Source: Streptomyces sp. VRA16 Mangrove soil (GTDB lineage Bacteria; Actinomycetota; Actinomycetes; Streptomycetales; Streptomycetaceae). Taken from it: 64,000 bases of DNA. The notes beneath the pieces are model-generated. The model worked only from the letters and a program-made list of their open reading frames with translations. It was not told the origin of the DNA and searched no databases. Below are positions 43,979 through 52,594 of this stretch, one piece after another; the first letter of the stretch is position 1; each line of letters starts with the position of its first letter. The position numbers and the translations under genes are program-made. The DNA is taken from NCBI RefSeq assembly GCF_017377775.1, contig NZ_JAFVLN010000005.1, positions 124,001 to 188,000 of the forward strand, given 5' to 3'.

Positions 43979-43987
43979 CGTGAAGTG

Positions 43988-44016
43988 AAGGTAGGAAGGC
44001 CCTCGGGGTCTGTCAA
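43988..44016 (-). promoter_or_regulatory. lacI promoter
   Basis: On the minus strand, TTGACA (44016-44011), a 17-bp spacer and TACCTT (43993-43988) form a near-consensus housekeeping promoter. Transcription would start close to operator box 2. Confidence 0.75.
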
Positions 44017-44074
44017 CACTCCGCACAAACACCGCAGTTGACCACGGACTATCCGACTTCTTCCCCGTGAGGGA

Positions 44075-44103
44075 TTGCTGGCTCCGCACGCCACTGCTAG
44101 CTT
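44075..44103 (+). promoter_or_regulatory. promoter of the secreted glycosidase gene
   Basis: TTGCTG (44075-44080), a 17-bp spacer and TAGCTT (44098-44103) resemble a sigma-HrdB type promoter. Operator box 3 follows at once, so repressor binding would block initiation. Confidence 0.65.
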
Positions 44104-44106
44104 CGC

Positions 44107-44118
44107 CGAACCGGTTCG
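44107..44118. promoter_or_regulatory. LacI operator box 3
   Basis: CGAACCGGTTCG, identical in its core to boxes 1 and 2. It sits at the predicted +1 of the secreted glycosidase gene and ties that gene to the same regulator. Confidence 0.8.
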
Positions 44119-44243
44119 ACACGGGAACCACAGGGAAACCGCACGGGAATCACGCGGGTATCACCGAGCCGACTGCCGCTTCGCCACCATCCCGGCGCGC
44201 GTCATGGGTGCCCGCACCAGCACGTCAGCACGTTGCTGCTCTC

Positions 44244-44298
44244 CGACGTTCAAGCGACGTTCAAGCGACGAACACGCGACGAACACGCGACGAAGCAG
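44244..44298 (+). repeat. 11-bp tandem repeats in the glycosidase leader
   Basis: Two copies of CGACGTTCAAG, then two of CGACGAACACG and a partial CGACGAAGCAG. They lie inside an unusually long 5' leader (about 44110-44445) that carries no gene. Confidence 0.85.
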
Positions 44299-44445
44299 TT
44301 CGGTCACGCGACTTGCGATGGCCCACCACGACTCGCCTCGCCCCACCGCCCCCGGGAACCACCGCAACTCCCCGGGGACCACCGCGATTCGCCTCGGCTC
44401 ACCGCAACTCGCTTCAGCTCACTCCAAGGATTGAGGACGCGATCC

Positions 44446-47400
44446 ATGCCATCCGCTGACAGACCCGCTCGGCGCCGCCGAGCCCCTGCCGCCGTGGCCG
44501 TTGCCCTCGGCGCGGGACTGCTGACCGCACCGGCCGCCGCCACCGCCCATGCGGCGGATCCACCGCAGCCGGCCGCACGGTACTCCTTCGACCAGGACGA
44601 TCTCGCCTCGGGAAAGATCACCGACAGTTCGGGCAACGGGCGCACGGCCCAACTGGTGAATGCCGCCACCGCCGGCACGGCCGCGGGAACCGGCGGCGGC
44701 AAGGCCCTCACCCTTCCCGGAGGGGCGTCCGACTCCGACGGCGCGTACGTCCGCCTACCGCGCGAAGTCCTCGCGGGTGCGGCCGACTTGACCGTCTCCG
44801 CCCGCGTGAAGTGGAGCGGTGACGCCGCCTCCTGGCAGCGCATCTTCGATCTGGGCAGCAACACGTCGAAGTACCTCTTCACGACGCCGTCCAACAACAG
44901 CGGCGTACTCCGCACCGCCGTCACCACCGGAGGAGGCGGCGCGGAGGCCCAGGTGAGCGGCTATGCGGCGCTCCCCTCCGACCAATGGCGCACCGTCACG
45001 GTCACCCTGGACACCTCCGCCCAGCGCCTCACCACCTACCTGGACGGTGTCGCGGTCTCCTCGGCGGCCACCCGTGTCAAGGCCGGTGATCTGCTGGAGA
45101 GTTCGGCCACGGCGGCCGGGTTCATCGGCAAGTCCCTGTACCCGGACCCGCTCTTCAAGGGTGCGATCGACGATTTCACCGTCTGGCACGCCGCGCTCTC
45201 CGCGGACCAGGTGGCCAGCATGTCCGGTCGACTGCCCACGCTGCAGGACCTGTCGAAGACGTCCTTCGCCGTGCGGACGACGACCGGCACCGCCCCGACC
45301 CTGCCCCAGGCGGTCCGCGCCACCTTCTCCGACGGCTACGACCGCGACACGCCGGTCGTGTGGGACGCCGTACCGGACGAAAAGTACGCCACTCCCGGCA
45401 CCTTCGAGGTCGCCGGAACGGCCGCGGGACGCGCGGTCGAGGCGACCGTCACCGTCGTCCGCGAGGGCGCGCTGACCGTCGACCTCGGTTCGGAGACCGG
45501 CGCGTTCCACGGCGGCGCGTCCGGCACCCTGTACGGCGTGTACGGCCCGGACGTCCCCACGAACAACCTCCTCGAAGGCATGGGCCTGCGCACCGTGTCC
45601 ACCAAGGCACAGGACGGGCCGCAGCACCCCGGCGCCGACGCCCTCGACGTGGTGCGGCCGCTCGCGGACTCCACCGACGGCGACGTGTACATCTACATGA
45701 CCGACATCCACCGCGGTTTCCCCTACGAGTGGCCGGGCGACTCCCCCAAGGAGAAGCTCGACCTGTACAAGGAGAAGATCGCCAAGCAGGTGGACCAGGT
45801 CCTGAAGCTGCCCGCGCAGTACCAGGACAACATCGTCTTCGTGCCGTTCAACGAGCCCGAGGGGAACATGTTCGGCACCGGTACCTGGAGCTACGACAAG
45901 GTCAGCTGGCTCTCCGACCCGGACGACTACTTCGCCGCGTGGGACGACGTCCACCGGCTCATCAAGGGCAAGATGCCCGCCGCCCGCATCGCAGGGCCGA
46001 ACACCAGCGTCCTGTACGACCAGGTGAAGGGCTTCCTCGCGCACACCCTGGCCGCGGACACGCTCCCCGACGTGATCACCTGGCACGAGCTGAGCCACCC
46101 CGAGGCCGTGCGCGAGAGCGTCGCGAAGTACCGGACGTGGGAGAAGGACCTCTTCAAGGGCACGAAGCACGAGGGCACCCAACTCCCCGTCAACATCAAC
46201 GAGTACGCCTTCAATTACCACACCTCGGTCCCCGGCCAGATGATCCAGTGGGTGTCCGCCATCGAGGAGTCGAAGGTCGACGCCGACATCGCGTACTGGA
46301 ACATCGACGGCAACCTCTCCGACTCCGCCGTCCAGTCCAACCGCGGCAACGGCCAGTGGTGGCTGTTCCACTCCTACGCCTCGATGAGCGGGAACACCGT
46401 GCAGGTGACCCCTCCCGCCCCGGGCCAGAACTACACGATGCAGGGCGTCGCCACACTCGACACGAAGAAGAAGCAGGCCCGCCTCCTCTTCGGCGGTTCG
46501 CACGGCAAGGGCCACATCACGTTCGACCACATCCCGCGGGCGGTCTTCGGCAACCGCGTGCACGCCTGGGTGCGCGAGATCGGCTGGAGCGGCCAGATCG
46601 GTGACTCCCCCGGACCACGGCTCCTCACCGAGACCGACCTGAAGGTCGGTGACGACGGCGAGGTCGTCGTCGACTTCGGCGACGGCACCCTGCCGAAACT
46701 GGACGAGTCGTCCGCGTACGAGATCGTCCTGAGCCCGGCCGGGAAGGCGAACGGCACCCAGACGACGCCGGTGCGCTGGAAGGGTTCGTACGAGGCCGAG
46801 GACGCCGCCCACACCGGGTCGGGGTACTCGAAGAACGGGCCCGAGGGCTCGACCTCCGAGGTCTCGAAGTTCTACACGTCCGGCGGCTACGACGTGGGCG
46901 GGCTGCGCACCGGCTCCGACGTCACGCTCGACTTCGCCGTGGACGTGCCCGAGGACGGCACCTACGACCTGAGCGTGTTCGCCAACTCCCTCAACACCTA
47001 CGCCAGGATCAAGGACGAGGGCCCCACCAACGTCTTCCTGCGCGTGGACGGAAAGGCGGACGGGGAACAGGAGTTGGACCTCCCGCTCGGCTACAAGTGG
47101 GTGGTGTGGGACCACACCGACACGAAGGTCCATCTCACCCAGGGCCGGCACACCCTGACACTCGCCGCGAAGAGTCTCGACGGCGAACGCGCCACGAAGG
47201 GCGACGCCATCGTCGACCGCCTCACCCTTTCCCTGCCGAGCGACTCGGCCTCTACGCAGGTGTACGAGGGCGAGCTGGCCTGGCTGTCCGGTGCGGCCAC
47301 ACCCGTCTACGACCTGCCGAAGCAGGCGGGGACCGCCGCCACCGGTTCGGGCGCGGCCCGGATCGCGAAGGGCGGCTCGGCCACGTTCTGGGTCTACTCC

Positions 47401-48114
47401 CCCACCGACGCCGAGCACACCCTGACCGTCGACAGCCTGGACGGCTCGGGCGCCCGCCTGTCCGTCAACGGGCATGACGTACTGCGCCTGCACCAGGGCA
47501 CCAGCAAGGTCGCGGTCTCCCTCTCCGGCGGCGTCAACAAGGTCACGGTGAAGGGGAGTTCGGCCACGACACTCATCGATCGCCTCACGGTCACGGTCTC
47601 CGACAAGGCGCTGCCTTCCCACACCTACGAGGCACAGGACGCGAAGCTCGCGGGCACGGCGGCACTGACGTCGCTCTCCCGGGCCACCGACGGGACCGCG
47701 ATCACGGGGATCGGCGGCGATCCCGGCAACGGCAACACGGCGACCTTCACCGTCACCGCCGGCCGGCCCGGCCTGTACGCGCTGCGCATCCGCTACTCCA
47801 ACCCCGAGCAGTCGGAGGCCACCCACTACAACCCGGACCCGCTCGCCCGGCACGCCGACATCAGTGTCAACGGCGGCAAGCCGCACCGGGTCGGCTTCCC
47901 GCACAGCTTCCACCAGAACAACTTCTGGGAGCTGACCGTCACCCTCGACCTCAAGAAGGGCGAGAACACCATCAGGTTCGGCTCCGAGGAACTGCCCAAC
48001 TTCGACGGCACCACGTACGCCTCCGACACCTTCCCCGGCGTACTGCTCCGCTCCCGGTACGCGCCGCTGATCGACCGCGTCACCGTGGCACCGTACGCGC
48101 GCGCTGTGCGGTGA
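44446..48114 (+). CDS. large secreted multidomain glycoside hydrolase (clan-A-like TIM barrel)
   Basis: A 1222-residue secreted enzyme. The signal peptide is residues 1-36 (cut near AHA-AD), followed by a LamG/concanavalin-like domain (about 40-250, YSFDQDDLASGKITDSSGNG) and an Ig-like bacterial domain (273-341, PGTFEVAGTAAGRAVEATVT). A TIM-barrel catalytic region (about 345-700) has probable acid/base Glu470 in FVPFNEPEGNM and nucleophile Glu586 in VNINEYAFNYH, the clan GH-A pattern. Three CBM35/6-like modules begin GSYEAEDAAHTGSG (778), QVYEGELAWLSG (938) and HTYEAQDAKLAGT (1058). GAGGA precedes ATG 44446. It should degrade a polysaccharide outside the cell for import by the adjacent transporter. 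I cannot assign a CAZy family; GH39- or GH5-like families are the nearest guesses. Confidence 0.85.
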   Translation: MPSADRPARRRRAPAAVAVALGAGLLTAPAAATAHAADPPQPAARYSFDQDDLASGKITDSSGNGRTAQLVNAATAGTAAGTGGGKALTLPGGASDSDGAYVRLPREVLAGAADLTVSARVKWSGDAASWQRIFDLGSNTSKYLFTTPSNNSGVLRTAVTTGGGGAEAQVSGYAALPSDQWRTVTVTLDTSAQRLTTYLDGVAVSSAATRVKAGDLLESSATAAGFIGKSLYPDPLFKGAIDDFTVWHAALSADQVASMSGRLPTLQDLSKTSFAVRTTTGTAPTLPQAVRATFSDGYDRDTPVVWDAVPDEKYATPGTFEVAGTAAGRAVEATVTVVREGALTVDLGSETGAFHGGASGTLYGVYGPDVPTNNLLEGMGLRTVSTKAQDGPQHPGADALDVVRPLADSTDGDVYIYMTDIHRGFPYEWPGDSPKEKLDLYKEKIAKQVDQVLKLPAQYQDNIVFVPFNEPEGNMFGTGTWSYDKVSWLSDPDDYFAAWDDVHRLIKGKMPAARIAGPNTSVLYDQVKGFLAHTLAADTLPDVITWHELSHPEAVRESVAKYRTWEKDLFKGTKHEGTQLPVNINEYAFNYHTSVPGQMIQWVSAIEESKVDADIAYWNIDGNLSDSAVQSNRGNGQWWLFHSYASMSGNTVQVTPPAPGQNYTMQGVATLDTKKKQARLLFGGSHGKGHITFDHIPRAVFGNRVHAWVREIGWSGQIGDSPGPRLLTETDLKVGDDGEVVVDFGDGTLPKLDESSAYEIVLSPAGKANGTQTTPVRWKGSYEAEDAAHTGSGYSKNGPEGSTSEVSKFYTSGGYDVGGLRTGSDVTLDFAVDVPEDGTYDLSVFANSLNTYARIKDEGPTNVFLRVDGKADGEQELDLPLGYKWVVWDHTDTKVHLTQGRHTLTLAAKSLDGERATKGDAIVDRLTLSLPSDSASTQVYEGELAWLSGAATPVYDLPKQAGTAATGSGAARIAKGGSATFWVYSPTDAEHTLTVDSLDGSGARLSVNGHDVLRLHQGTSKVAVSLSGGVNKVTVKGSSATTLIDRLTVTVSDKALPSHTYEAQDAKLAGTAALTSLSRATDGTAITGIGGDPGNGNTATFTVTAGRPGLYALRIRYSNPEQSEATHYNPDPLARHADISVNGGKPHRVGFPHSFHQNNFWELTVTLDLKKGENTIRFGSEELPNFDGTTYASDTFPGVLLRSRYAPLIDRVTVAPYARAVR

Positions 48115-48320
48115 CATGAGGTCGGTGAGGTGATCCGGTGGGGGGGTTCCCGGGCCCGTGTGCACGGGGACGGGGACCCCTGCCCCATCTTCGGACGCCC
48201 GGTCGGCGATCACCGCGACCGGGCGCTTGCGGCGGGGCCGGTGAGAGGGACACCCGGGCCGCTCTGCCGGAGGCAGAACGGCGGCCGGAGCGGGCTCGAC
48301 GATCACTACAGTCCAGCGTC
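48115..48320. other. intergenic region after the glycosidase gene
   Basis: About 200 bp without a gene. Runs of G and C around 48138-48186 (GGGGACGGGGACCCCTGCCC) could fold into a terminator, but no single clear stem was identified. Confidence 0.3.
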
Positions 48321-49058
48321 ATGACGACGATGACGACATGTGCGGTCGAGTACCGGGCCGACGGTCTGACGATGACCGGGCACCTCGCGCTCCCGGCCGG
48401 TGTCGGCCGCCGGCCCGCAGTGCTGCTCGGACCGGAGGGCACGGGGCTCAGCGACGTCGAACGCCGCCGGGCCGATGCTCTCGCCGAGCTGGGATACGTA
48501 GCGCTGGCCTTCGACCTTCACGGCGGGCGCTATCTGAGCGACCCCGAGGAGATGCTGGCCCGCTGCATGCCGCTGCTCGCCGACCCCGACCGGATGCGGG
48601 ACATCGGCCATGCGGCGCTCGACGTACTGCGCGCCGAACCGCGGACCGACCCCGGCCGGATCGCCGCTGTCGGCTACGGCACCGGCGGTGCCATCGGGCT
48701 GGAACTCGGGCGCGACGGCGTCGACCTGCGCGCGATCGGCACCGTCAACGCACTGACCACGGGCCGGCCGGGCGAGGCGGCACGCATCAGCTGCCCGGTC
48801 TGGGCCGGGGTCGGTTCGGAAGACCCGATCATGCCGCCCGCGCAACGCAACGCCTTCACCGCCGAGATGCAGGCCGCGGGCGTCGACTGGCGCCTCACGG
48901 TCTACGGTGGAGCCCTGCACGCCTTCCACCACCCCTCGGTCGACCACAGCGTTCGCCCCGGCGTCGGCTACCACCCACAACACGCACGGCGAGCCTGGCG
49001 CGACGTCGTCAGCCTGCTCACCGAGTGCCTGCCCCTGTCGGAGGACCTGGGGGCATGA
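48321..49058 (+). CDS. dienelactone hydrolase-like alpha/beta protein
   Basis: A 245-residue alpha/beta hydrolase fold protein. PAVLLGPEGTGLSDVERRRA and GYVALAFDLHGGRYLSDPEE match the dienelactone hydrolase family, and GVGSEDPIMPPAQRNAFTAE with VYGGALHAFHHPSVDH supply the expected acid and His. The nucleophile elbow, GYCFGG in true members, reads AVGYGTGGAIGLEL, so the catalytic Cys position is Gly. Several Streptomyces homologues seem to share this. Activity as a dienelactone hydrolase is therefore doubtful. ATG 48321 lacks a clear ribosome binding site; 48330 is an alternative. Confidence 0.78.
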   Translation: MTTMTTCAVEYRADGLTMTGHLALPAGVGRRPAVLLGPEGTGLSDVERRRADALAELGYVALAFDLHGGRYLSDPEEMLARCMPLLADPDRMRDIGHAALDVLRAEPRTDPGRIAAVGYGTGGAIGLELGRDGVDLRAIGTVNALTTGRPGEAARISCPVWAGVGSEDPIMPPAQRNAFTAEMQAAGVDWRLTVYGGALHAFHHPSVDHSVRPGVGYHPQHARRAWRDVVSLLTECLPLSEDLGA

Positions 49059-49086
49059 CCGCAGGCCTCAGGTTTAAGGTCCCGCT

Positions 49087-49422
49087 ATGGAGATCATCGA
49101 GGGCGCCGGCGTGTGGACGCACCCCACCGAGGCCGGCCATGACTGGATCGAACAACTACGGACCCCGGATCTGTCGGTGGGTACGTACTGCATCCCGGTC
49201 GGCGGGCGAGACGCCCAGAGTCCGCACACGGAGGACGAGATCTATGTGGTCACCGCCGGGCGGGCCAAGATCGAGACGCCGGGCGGGACACACGAGGTGG
49301 GTCCCGGGACGGCGATCTTCGTTCCGGCGGGTGAAGAGCACCGATTCATCGAAGTGACGGAAGACCTGACACTGCTCGTCGTGTTCGGACCCGCGTACGG
49401 CTCGCGCTCACCCACGTCTTGA
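49087..49422 (+). CDS. cupin-domain protein
   Basis: A 111-residue single cupin. Motif 1 is GGRDAQSPHTEDEIYVVTAG with RAKIETPGG, and motif 2 is GTAIFVPAGEEHRFIEVTED. The metal ligands (His in SPHTEDE, the Glu after it, and the His in EEHRF) are present. It is 28 bp behind the dienelactone hydrolase-like gene and probably cotranscribed. Single-domain cupins of this sort can be isomerases, dioxygenases or sugar-binding proteins; no specific function can be chosen. Confidence 0.88.
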   Translation: MEIIEGAGVWTHPTEAGHDWIEQLRTPDLSVGTYCIPVGGRDAQSPHTEDEIYVVTAGRAKIETPGGTHEVGPGTAIFVPAGEEHRFIEVTEDLTLLVVFGPAYGSRSPTS

Positions 49423-49479
49423 GGCGTACCGCCTGGTATCGGAGAGTTCGCCCACCCGTCGGCGCCGGAGTTTCGCCCT

Positions 49480-50154
49480 TCAGGCAGTCCGGCGATAGAT
49501 CGCCTCCCACTGGGACCACTGCCCCAGGTCCTTCGACGCACGCTGAGTCCGGTGGATACGAGGGGCGAGAACGGGGGCGAACTCGTCCGGCAGCAGCGCC
49601 ATGAGCTCGGGCAGGCTGAAGAAGTGGATATCCAGGCCGGCCTTGGACCCTTGCAGATACCTGACGGTCAGCCCTCCGTCTGATGCCTCCTCAAAGACAT
49701 CATGTTCGGGGTGAATGTCCGTGCCAACGGCATTGACGCGGACACAGAACAGGCCGCCCACCCTGACTCGGCCGAGGGCAGCACGCAGGTGAGCATGTGC
49801 TGTGGCGCGGTCGCCGTGCTGGAAGACCTGAATACCGATGACCAGGTCGAACATACGGTCACCGGGGAGGTCCGTGACGCCCCCGTGGAAGAGGCGCGGC
49901 GCGTCAGCCGGTGAGCGTCCGGCCAGTGAAGCCAGAGCCACCTCGGAAATGTCCAGGCCCATGAGGTTCAGTCCTGCGGCGCGCAGGGGAAGAAAGTTGC
50001 GGCCGTTGCCGCATCCCACATACAGCCCCTCTGCCTCAGGTGGAAGGCTCTGTGCCGCCTGCACGATGTCGTCGACGAATCCGACCGGCGGATCGTCCTC
50101 GTAGCGGCCCGATCGGTACTCCGCGCCCCAAGACGCCCTCTCCCTCGTATCCAT
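49480..50154 (-). CDS. class I SAM-dependent methyltransferase
   Basis: A 224-residue methyltransferase. GLYVGCGNGRNFLPLRAAGL is motif I (SAM-binding GxGxG) and NLMGLDISEVALASLAGRSP carries the acidic residue of motif II. FDLVIGIQVFQHGDRATAHA is motif IV, and LFCVRVNAVGTDIHPEHDVF is the post-IV region. The fold matches small tellurite-resistance-like methyltransferases. The substrate is unknown. No cotranscribed partner; the gene converges on the cupin. Confidence 0.88.
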   Translation of the reverse strand: MDTRERASWGAEYRSGRYEDDPPVGFVDDIVQAAQSLPPEAEGLYVGCGNGRNFLPLRAAGLNLMGLDISEVALASLAGRSPADAPRLFHGGVTDLPGDRMFDLVIGIQVFQHGDRATAHAHLRAALGRVRVGGLFCVRVNAVGTDIHPEHDVFEEASDGGLTVRYLQGSKAGLDIHFFSLPELMALLPDEFAPVLAPRIHRTQRASKDLGQWSQWEAIYRRTA

Positions 50155-50316
50155 CCGCGGATGCTGTCACGGCCGCCACCACGCCTCAACCACCCGACGC
50201 CGACAACCGAGGCGGAGCGCGTCGCCCGTCTCGGGCGCATCAGGGCGGAGGTTCCGAGGGGGGGTTGCAAAGCTCTTGATCCAGACGCCTAGGGCGGGCG
50301 ATTAAGCTTTCGGACC

Positions 50317-51114
50317 GTGGTGAACACTCAGTACGAAGACCTGTTGAAGCACGTCCTCACGTCCGGAACGGCCAAGGCCGACCGCACGGGCACCGGCACC
50401 CGAAGCATCTTCGGGCACCAGCTGCGCTACGACCTCTCCCAGGGCTTCCCCCTGATCACCACCAAGAAGGTCCACCTCAAATCGATCGTCTACGAACTGC
50501 TCTGGTTCCTGCGCGGCGACTCCAACGTCGGCTGGCTCCAGCAGCACGGCGTCAGCATCTGGGACGAATGGGCCGACACCAACGGCGAACTCGGCCCCGT
50601 CTACGGCGTCCAATGGCGCTCCTGGCCCACCCCCGACGGCCGGCACATCGACCAGATCAGCCAGGTCCTCGACACCCTGCGCGACGACCCGGACTCCCGC
50701 CGCATGATCGTCTCGGCCTGGAACGTCGCCGAACTCGACAAAATGGCCCTCGCCCCCTGCCACGCCTTCTTCCAGTTCTACGTCGCCGACGGCCGCCTCT
50801 CCTGCCAGCTCTACCAGCGCAGCGCCGACCTCTTCCTCGGTGTCCCCTTCAACATCGCCAGCTACGCCCTGCTCACCCATATGATCGCCCAGCAGACCGG
50901 CCTCGAACCCGGCGACTTCATCTGGACCGGCGGCGACTGCCACATCTACGACAACCACCTCGACCAGGTCACCACCCAACTCACCCGCACCCCCTACGCG
51001 TTCCCCGAGCTCAAGCTCCACAAAGCCGACTCGATCTTCGTCTACACCTACACCGACGTCGAGATCCACGGCTATCAGCACCACCCCGCGATCAAGGCCC
51101 CGGTCGCCGTATGA
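50317..51114 (+). CDS. thyA: thymidylate synthase (ThyA type)
   Basis: A 265-residue enzyme making dTMP from dUMP and 5,10-methylenetetrahydrofolate. The start TQYEDLLKHVLTSGTAKADR with TGTGTRSIFGHQLRYDL is typical. ALAPCHAFFQFYVADGRLSC contains the catalytic Cys, LYQRSADLFLGVPFNIASYA the dUMP-binding block, and GDCHIYDNHLDQV the Asn that contacts the pyrimidine. The length matches the bacterial enzyme. GTG 50317 and GTG 50320 are both possible. The dihydrofolate reductase gene that usually follows thyA is absent here. Whether a ThyX exists elsewhere cannot be told from this window. Confidence 0.95.
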   Translation: MVNTQYEDLLKHVLTSGTAKADRTGTGTRSIFGHQLRYDLSQGFPLITTKKVHLKSIVYELLWFLRGDSNVGWLQQHGVSIWDEWADTNGELGPVYGVQWRSWPTPDGRHIDQISQVLDTLRDDPDSRRMIVSAWNVAELDKMALAPCHAFFQFYVADGRLSCQLYQRSADLFLGVPFNIASYALLTHMIAQQTGLEPGDFIWTGGDCHIYDNHLDQVTTQLTRTPYAFPELKLHKADSIFVYTYTDVEIHGYQHHPAIKAPVAV

Positions 51115-51169
51115 GCACCAGGCTGACCTGTGGCTGATCCGGGCCCAGACACCATGCGATGCTGCCGGA

Positions 51170-51670
51170 ATGAGTGATCACCGGGAACCTGTCATCGTCC
51201 GCTGGCCAGGTAAGGTGCCCTCCGTTCAGAGCGGGCTGTCCGCACTGCTGGCGGACTACCATCTGCGGACGCAGGCCGAGAAGGGCGAGGCCGTCGCTGA
51301 TGTGGACCGGCTGCCGGATCGCTGCCGCGCAGAGGTCCTGGATCCGCGAGACGCCTTCGCCGACGATGTCGTGCTGGTGGCGTCGAGCGGGGACGACGTC
51401 GTCGGGTGCCTGGTGGTGACCGCTCCCGACGCGGGGCGCTGCGAGGTCAAGAGGCTCTGGACGGATCCCGCCTTCCGGAGCCAGGGCATCGCGTCCCGCC
51501 TGGTCAGCGCCGCGCTGGCGCATGCGGCGGACAACGGCGTCGACACCGTACGGCTGTCTGTGTGGCAGTGGCGGACCGGTGCCATCGCCCTGTACGAGCG
51601 GCTCGGTTTCACCGTCACCGCATCGTGGGACGCGCGGGATCAGCTGGTGTGCATGGAACGCGCCGTGTGA
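51170..51670 (+). CDS. GNAT-family N-acetyltransferase
   Basis: A 166-residue acetyltransferase. The acetyl-CoA loop is EVKRLWTDPAFRSQGIASRL (Q/RxxGxA with Q-G-I-A), preceded by the beta-strand VGCLVVTAPDAGRC and followed by TVRLSVWQWRTGAIALYERL with GFTVTASWD. The N-terminal half is a family-specific extension. Acceptor unknown. ATG 51170 lies 56 bp after thyA with no clear functional link. Confidence 0.88.
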   Translation: MSDHREPVIVRWPGKVPSVQSGLSALLADYHLRTQAEKGEAVADVDRLPDRCRAEVLDPRDAFADDVVLVASSGDDVVGCLVVTAPDAGRCEVKRLWTDPAFRSQGIASRLVSAALAHAADNGVDTVRLSVWQWRTGAIALYERLGFTVTASWDARDQLVCMERAV

Positions 51671-51732
51671 GTGACCGCAGGCCTACTGCTCTCGGCGCTC
51701 CTGCGACGTGTGCGGGTCGGGCCCGGGCTGCC

Positions 51733-52485
51733 TCACATTCGGGATCTCAGCACGTCGACCTCGCAGCCCGGCGCGAACGGGTCGAAACCATGCTCGACCA
51801 GCCAACGAACCGCCAGCAGGCTGCGCAACGACCACCACGCGTGGATCACATCGAGGTTGAGGTCGAGGTCGGTGCCGTAGCCGGCGATGACGTCATCGAG
51901 GTGCTCCTCGTGTCCGAGCGTGAAGGTGGCGAGGTCGTAGAGGGCGTCCCCCTGGCCCGCCTCGGACCAGTCGATGATGCCTGTGACCTCGTCGCCGTCG
52001 ACGAAGACATGCTCCAGATGCAGGTCGCCGTGGGTGAACGCCGGAGTCCACGGCCGGAGCGCGGCCTCGGCGACCTGGCGGTTGCGGGTGACCAGGTCCG
52101 CGGGCAGGACGCCGTTCGTCACGAGGCGTTCGCACTCGTCGTCGAGTTCTGCCGCCAGCGTGGCAATGCTTCGGCCGGCCCGGCCGGTTCGGGGTGGCAG
52201 CGGCGCGTCGTGCAGTTTCCGGATGGCGGCGCCCGCCGCGGCCCAGGCCGCCGGCGACCCGGTCGACGGCCCGCCGAGGCGTCCCAGCGTCGTTCCTGGC
52301 AGCGCGGCGATCGCGAGCACGGGCGGCTTGCGCCACAGCACCTCCGGGGTCGGGACGGGCGCGAGAGACATCGCCTCGACCTCGGCGTCGCCACGTGCCT
52401 GATCGGGGTCCACTTTCAGAAACACATCGCCGACGCGCAGGATCGCGCGCTCGGAATGGGCGAAGACGACTTTTACCTCATCCAT
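51733..52485 (-). CDS. aminoglycoside phosphotransferase-family protein
   Basis: A 250-residue kinase-like protein. The N-lobe ILRVGDVFLKVDPDQA carries the ATP-binding Lys. PAFTHGDLHLEHVFVDGDEV is the catalytic HGD-x4-H variant (His replacing the usual Asn), and TGIIDWSEAGQGDALYDLAT supplies the metal-binding Asp. It belongs to the APH-fold small-molecule kinases; the His for Asn may alter the activity. It is convergent with the GNAT gene. Substrate unknown. Confidence 0.85.
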   Translation of the reverse strand: MDEVKVVFAHSERAILRVGDVFLKVDPDQARGDAEVEAMSLAPVPTPEVLWRKPPVLAIAALPGTTLGRLGGPSTGSPAAWAAAGAAIRKLHDAPLPPRTGRAGRSIATLAAELDDECERLVTNGVLPADLVTRNRQVAEAALRPWTPAFTHGDLHLEHVFVDGDEVTGIIDWSEAGQGDALYDLATFTLGHEEHLDDVIAGYGTDLDLNLDVIHAWWSLRSLLAVRWLVEHGFDPFAPGCEVDVLRSRM

Positions 52486-52594
52486 GGGCGCCCAGTATTC
52501 CGGGGACGATCGTCGCCGTCGCCGGGTTTCTCACCTGCGACGGCGCGGCTGACCCGTCCTGCCTGCCTCGCGGCCCATTCGCCCTTCGGGAAGG

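Noticed and set aside
44244..44298. Possible CRISPR array
   Set aside because: Units are 11 bp in direct tandem with no spacers and no cas genes nearby.
44755..48306. A 1183-codon open frame antisense to the secreted glycosidase gene
   Set aside because: It mirrors the high-GC third positions of the real gene, has an abnormal Val/Arg/Gly-rich composition and no domain, and the sense frame has a signal peptide and recognisable domains.
50264..50305. Promoter for thyA (TTGCAA or TTGATC as -35)
   Set aside because: Neither pairs with a good -10 at 16-18 bp, so no call was made.
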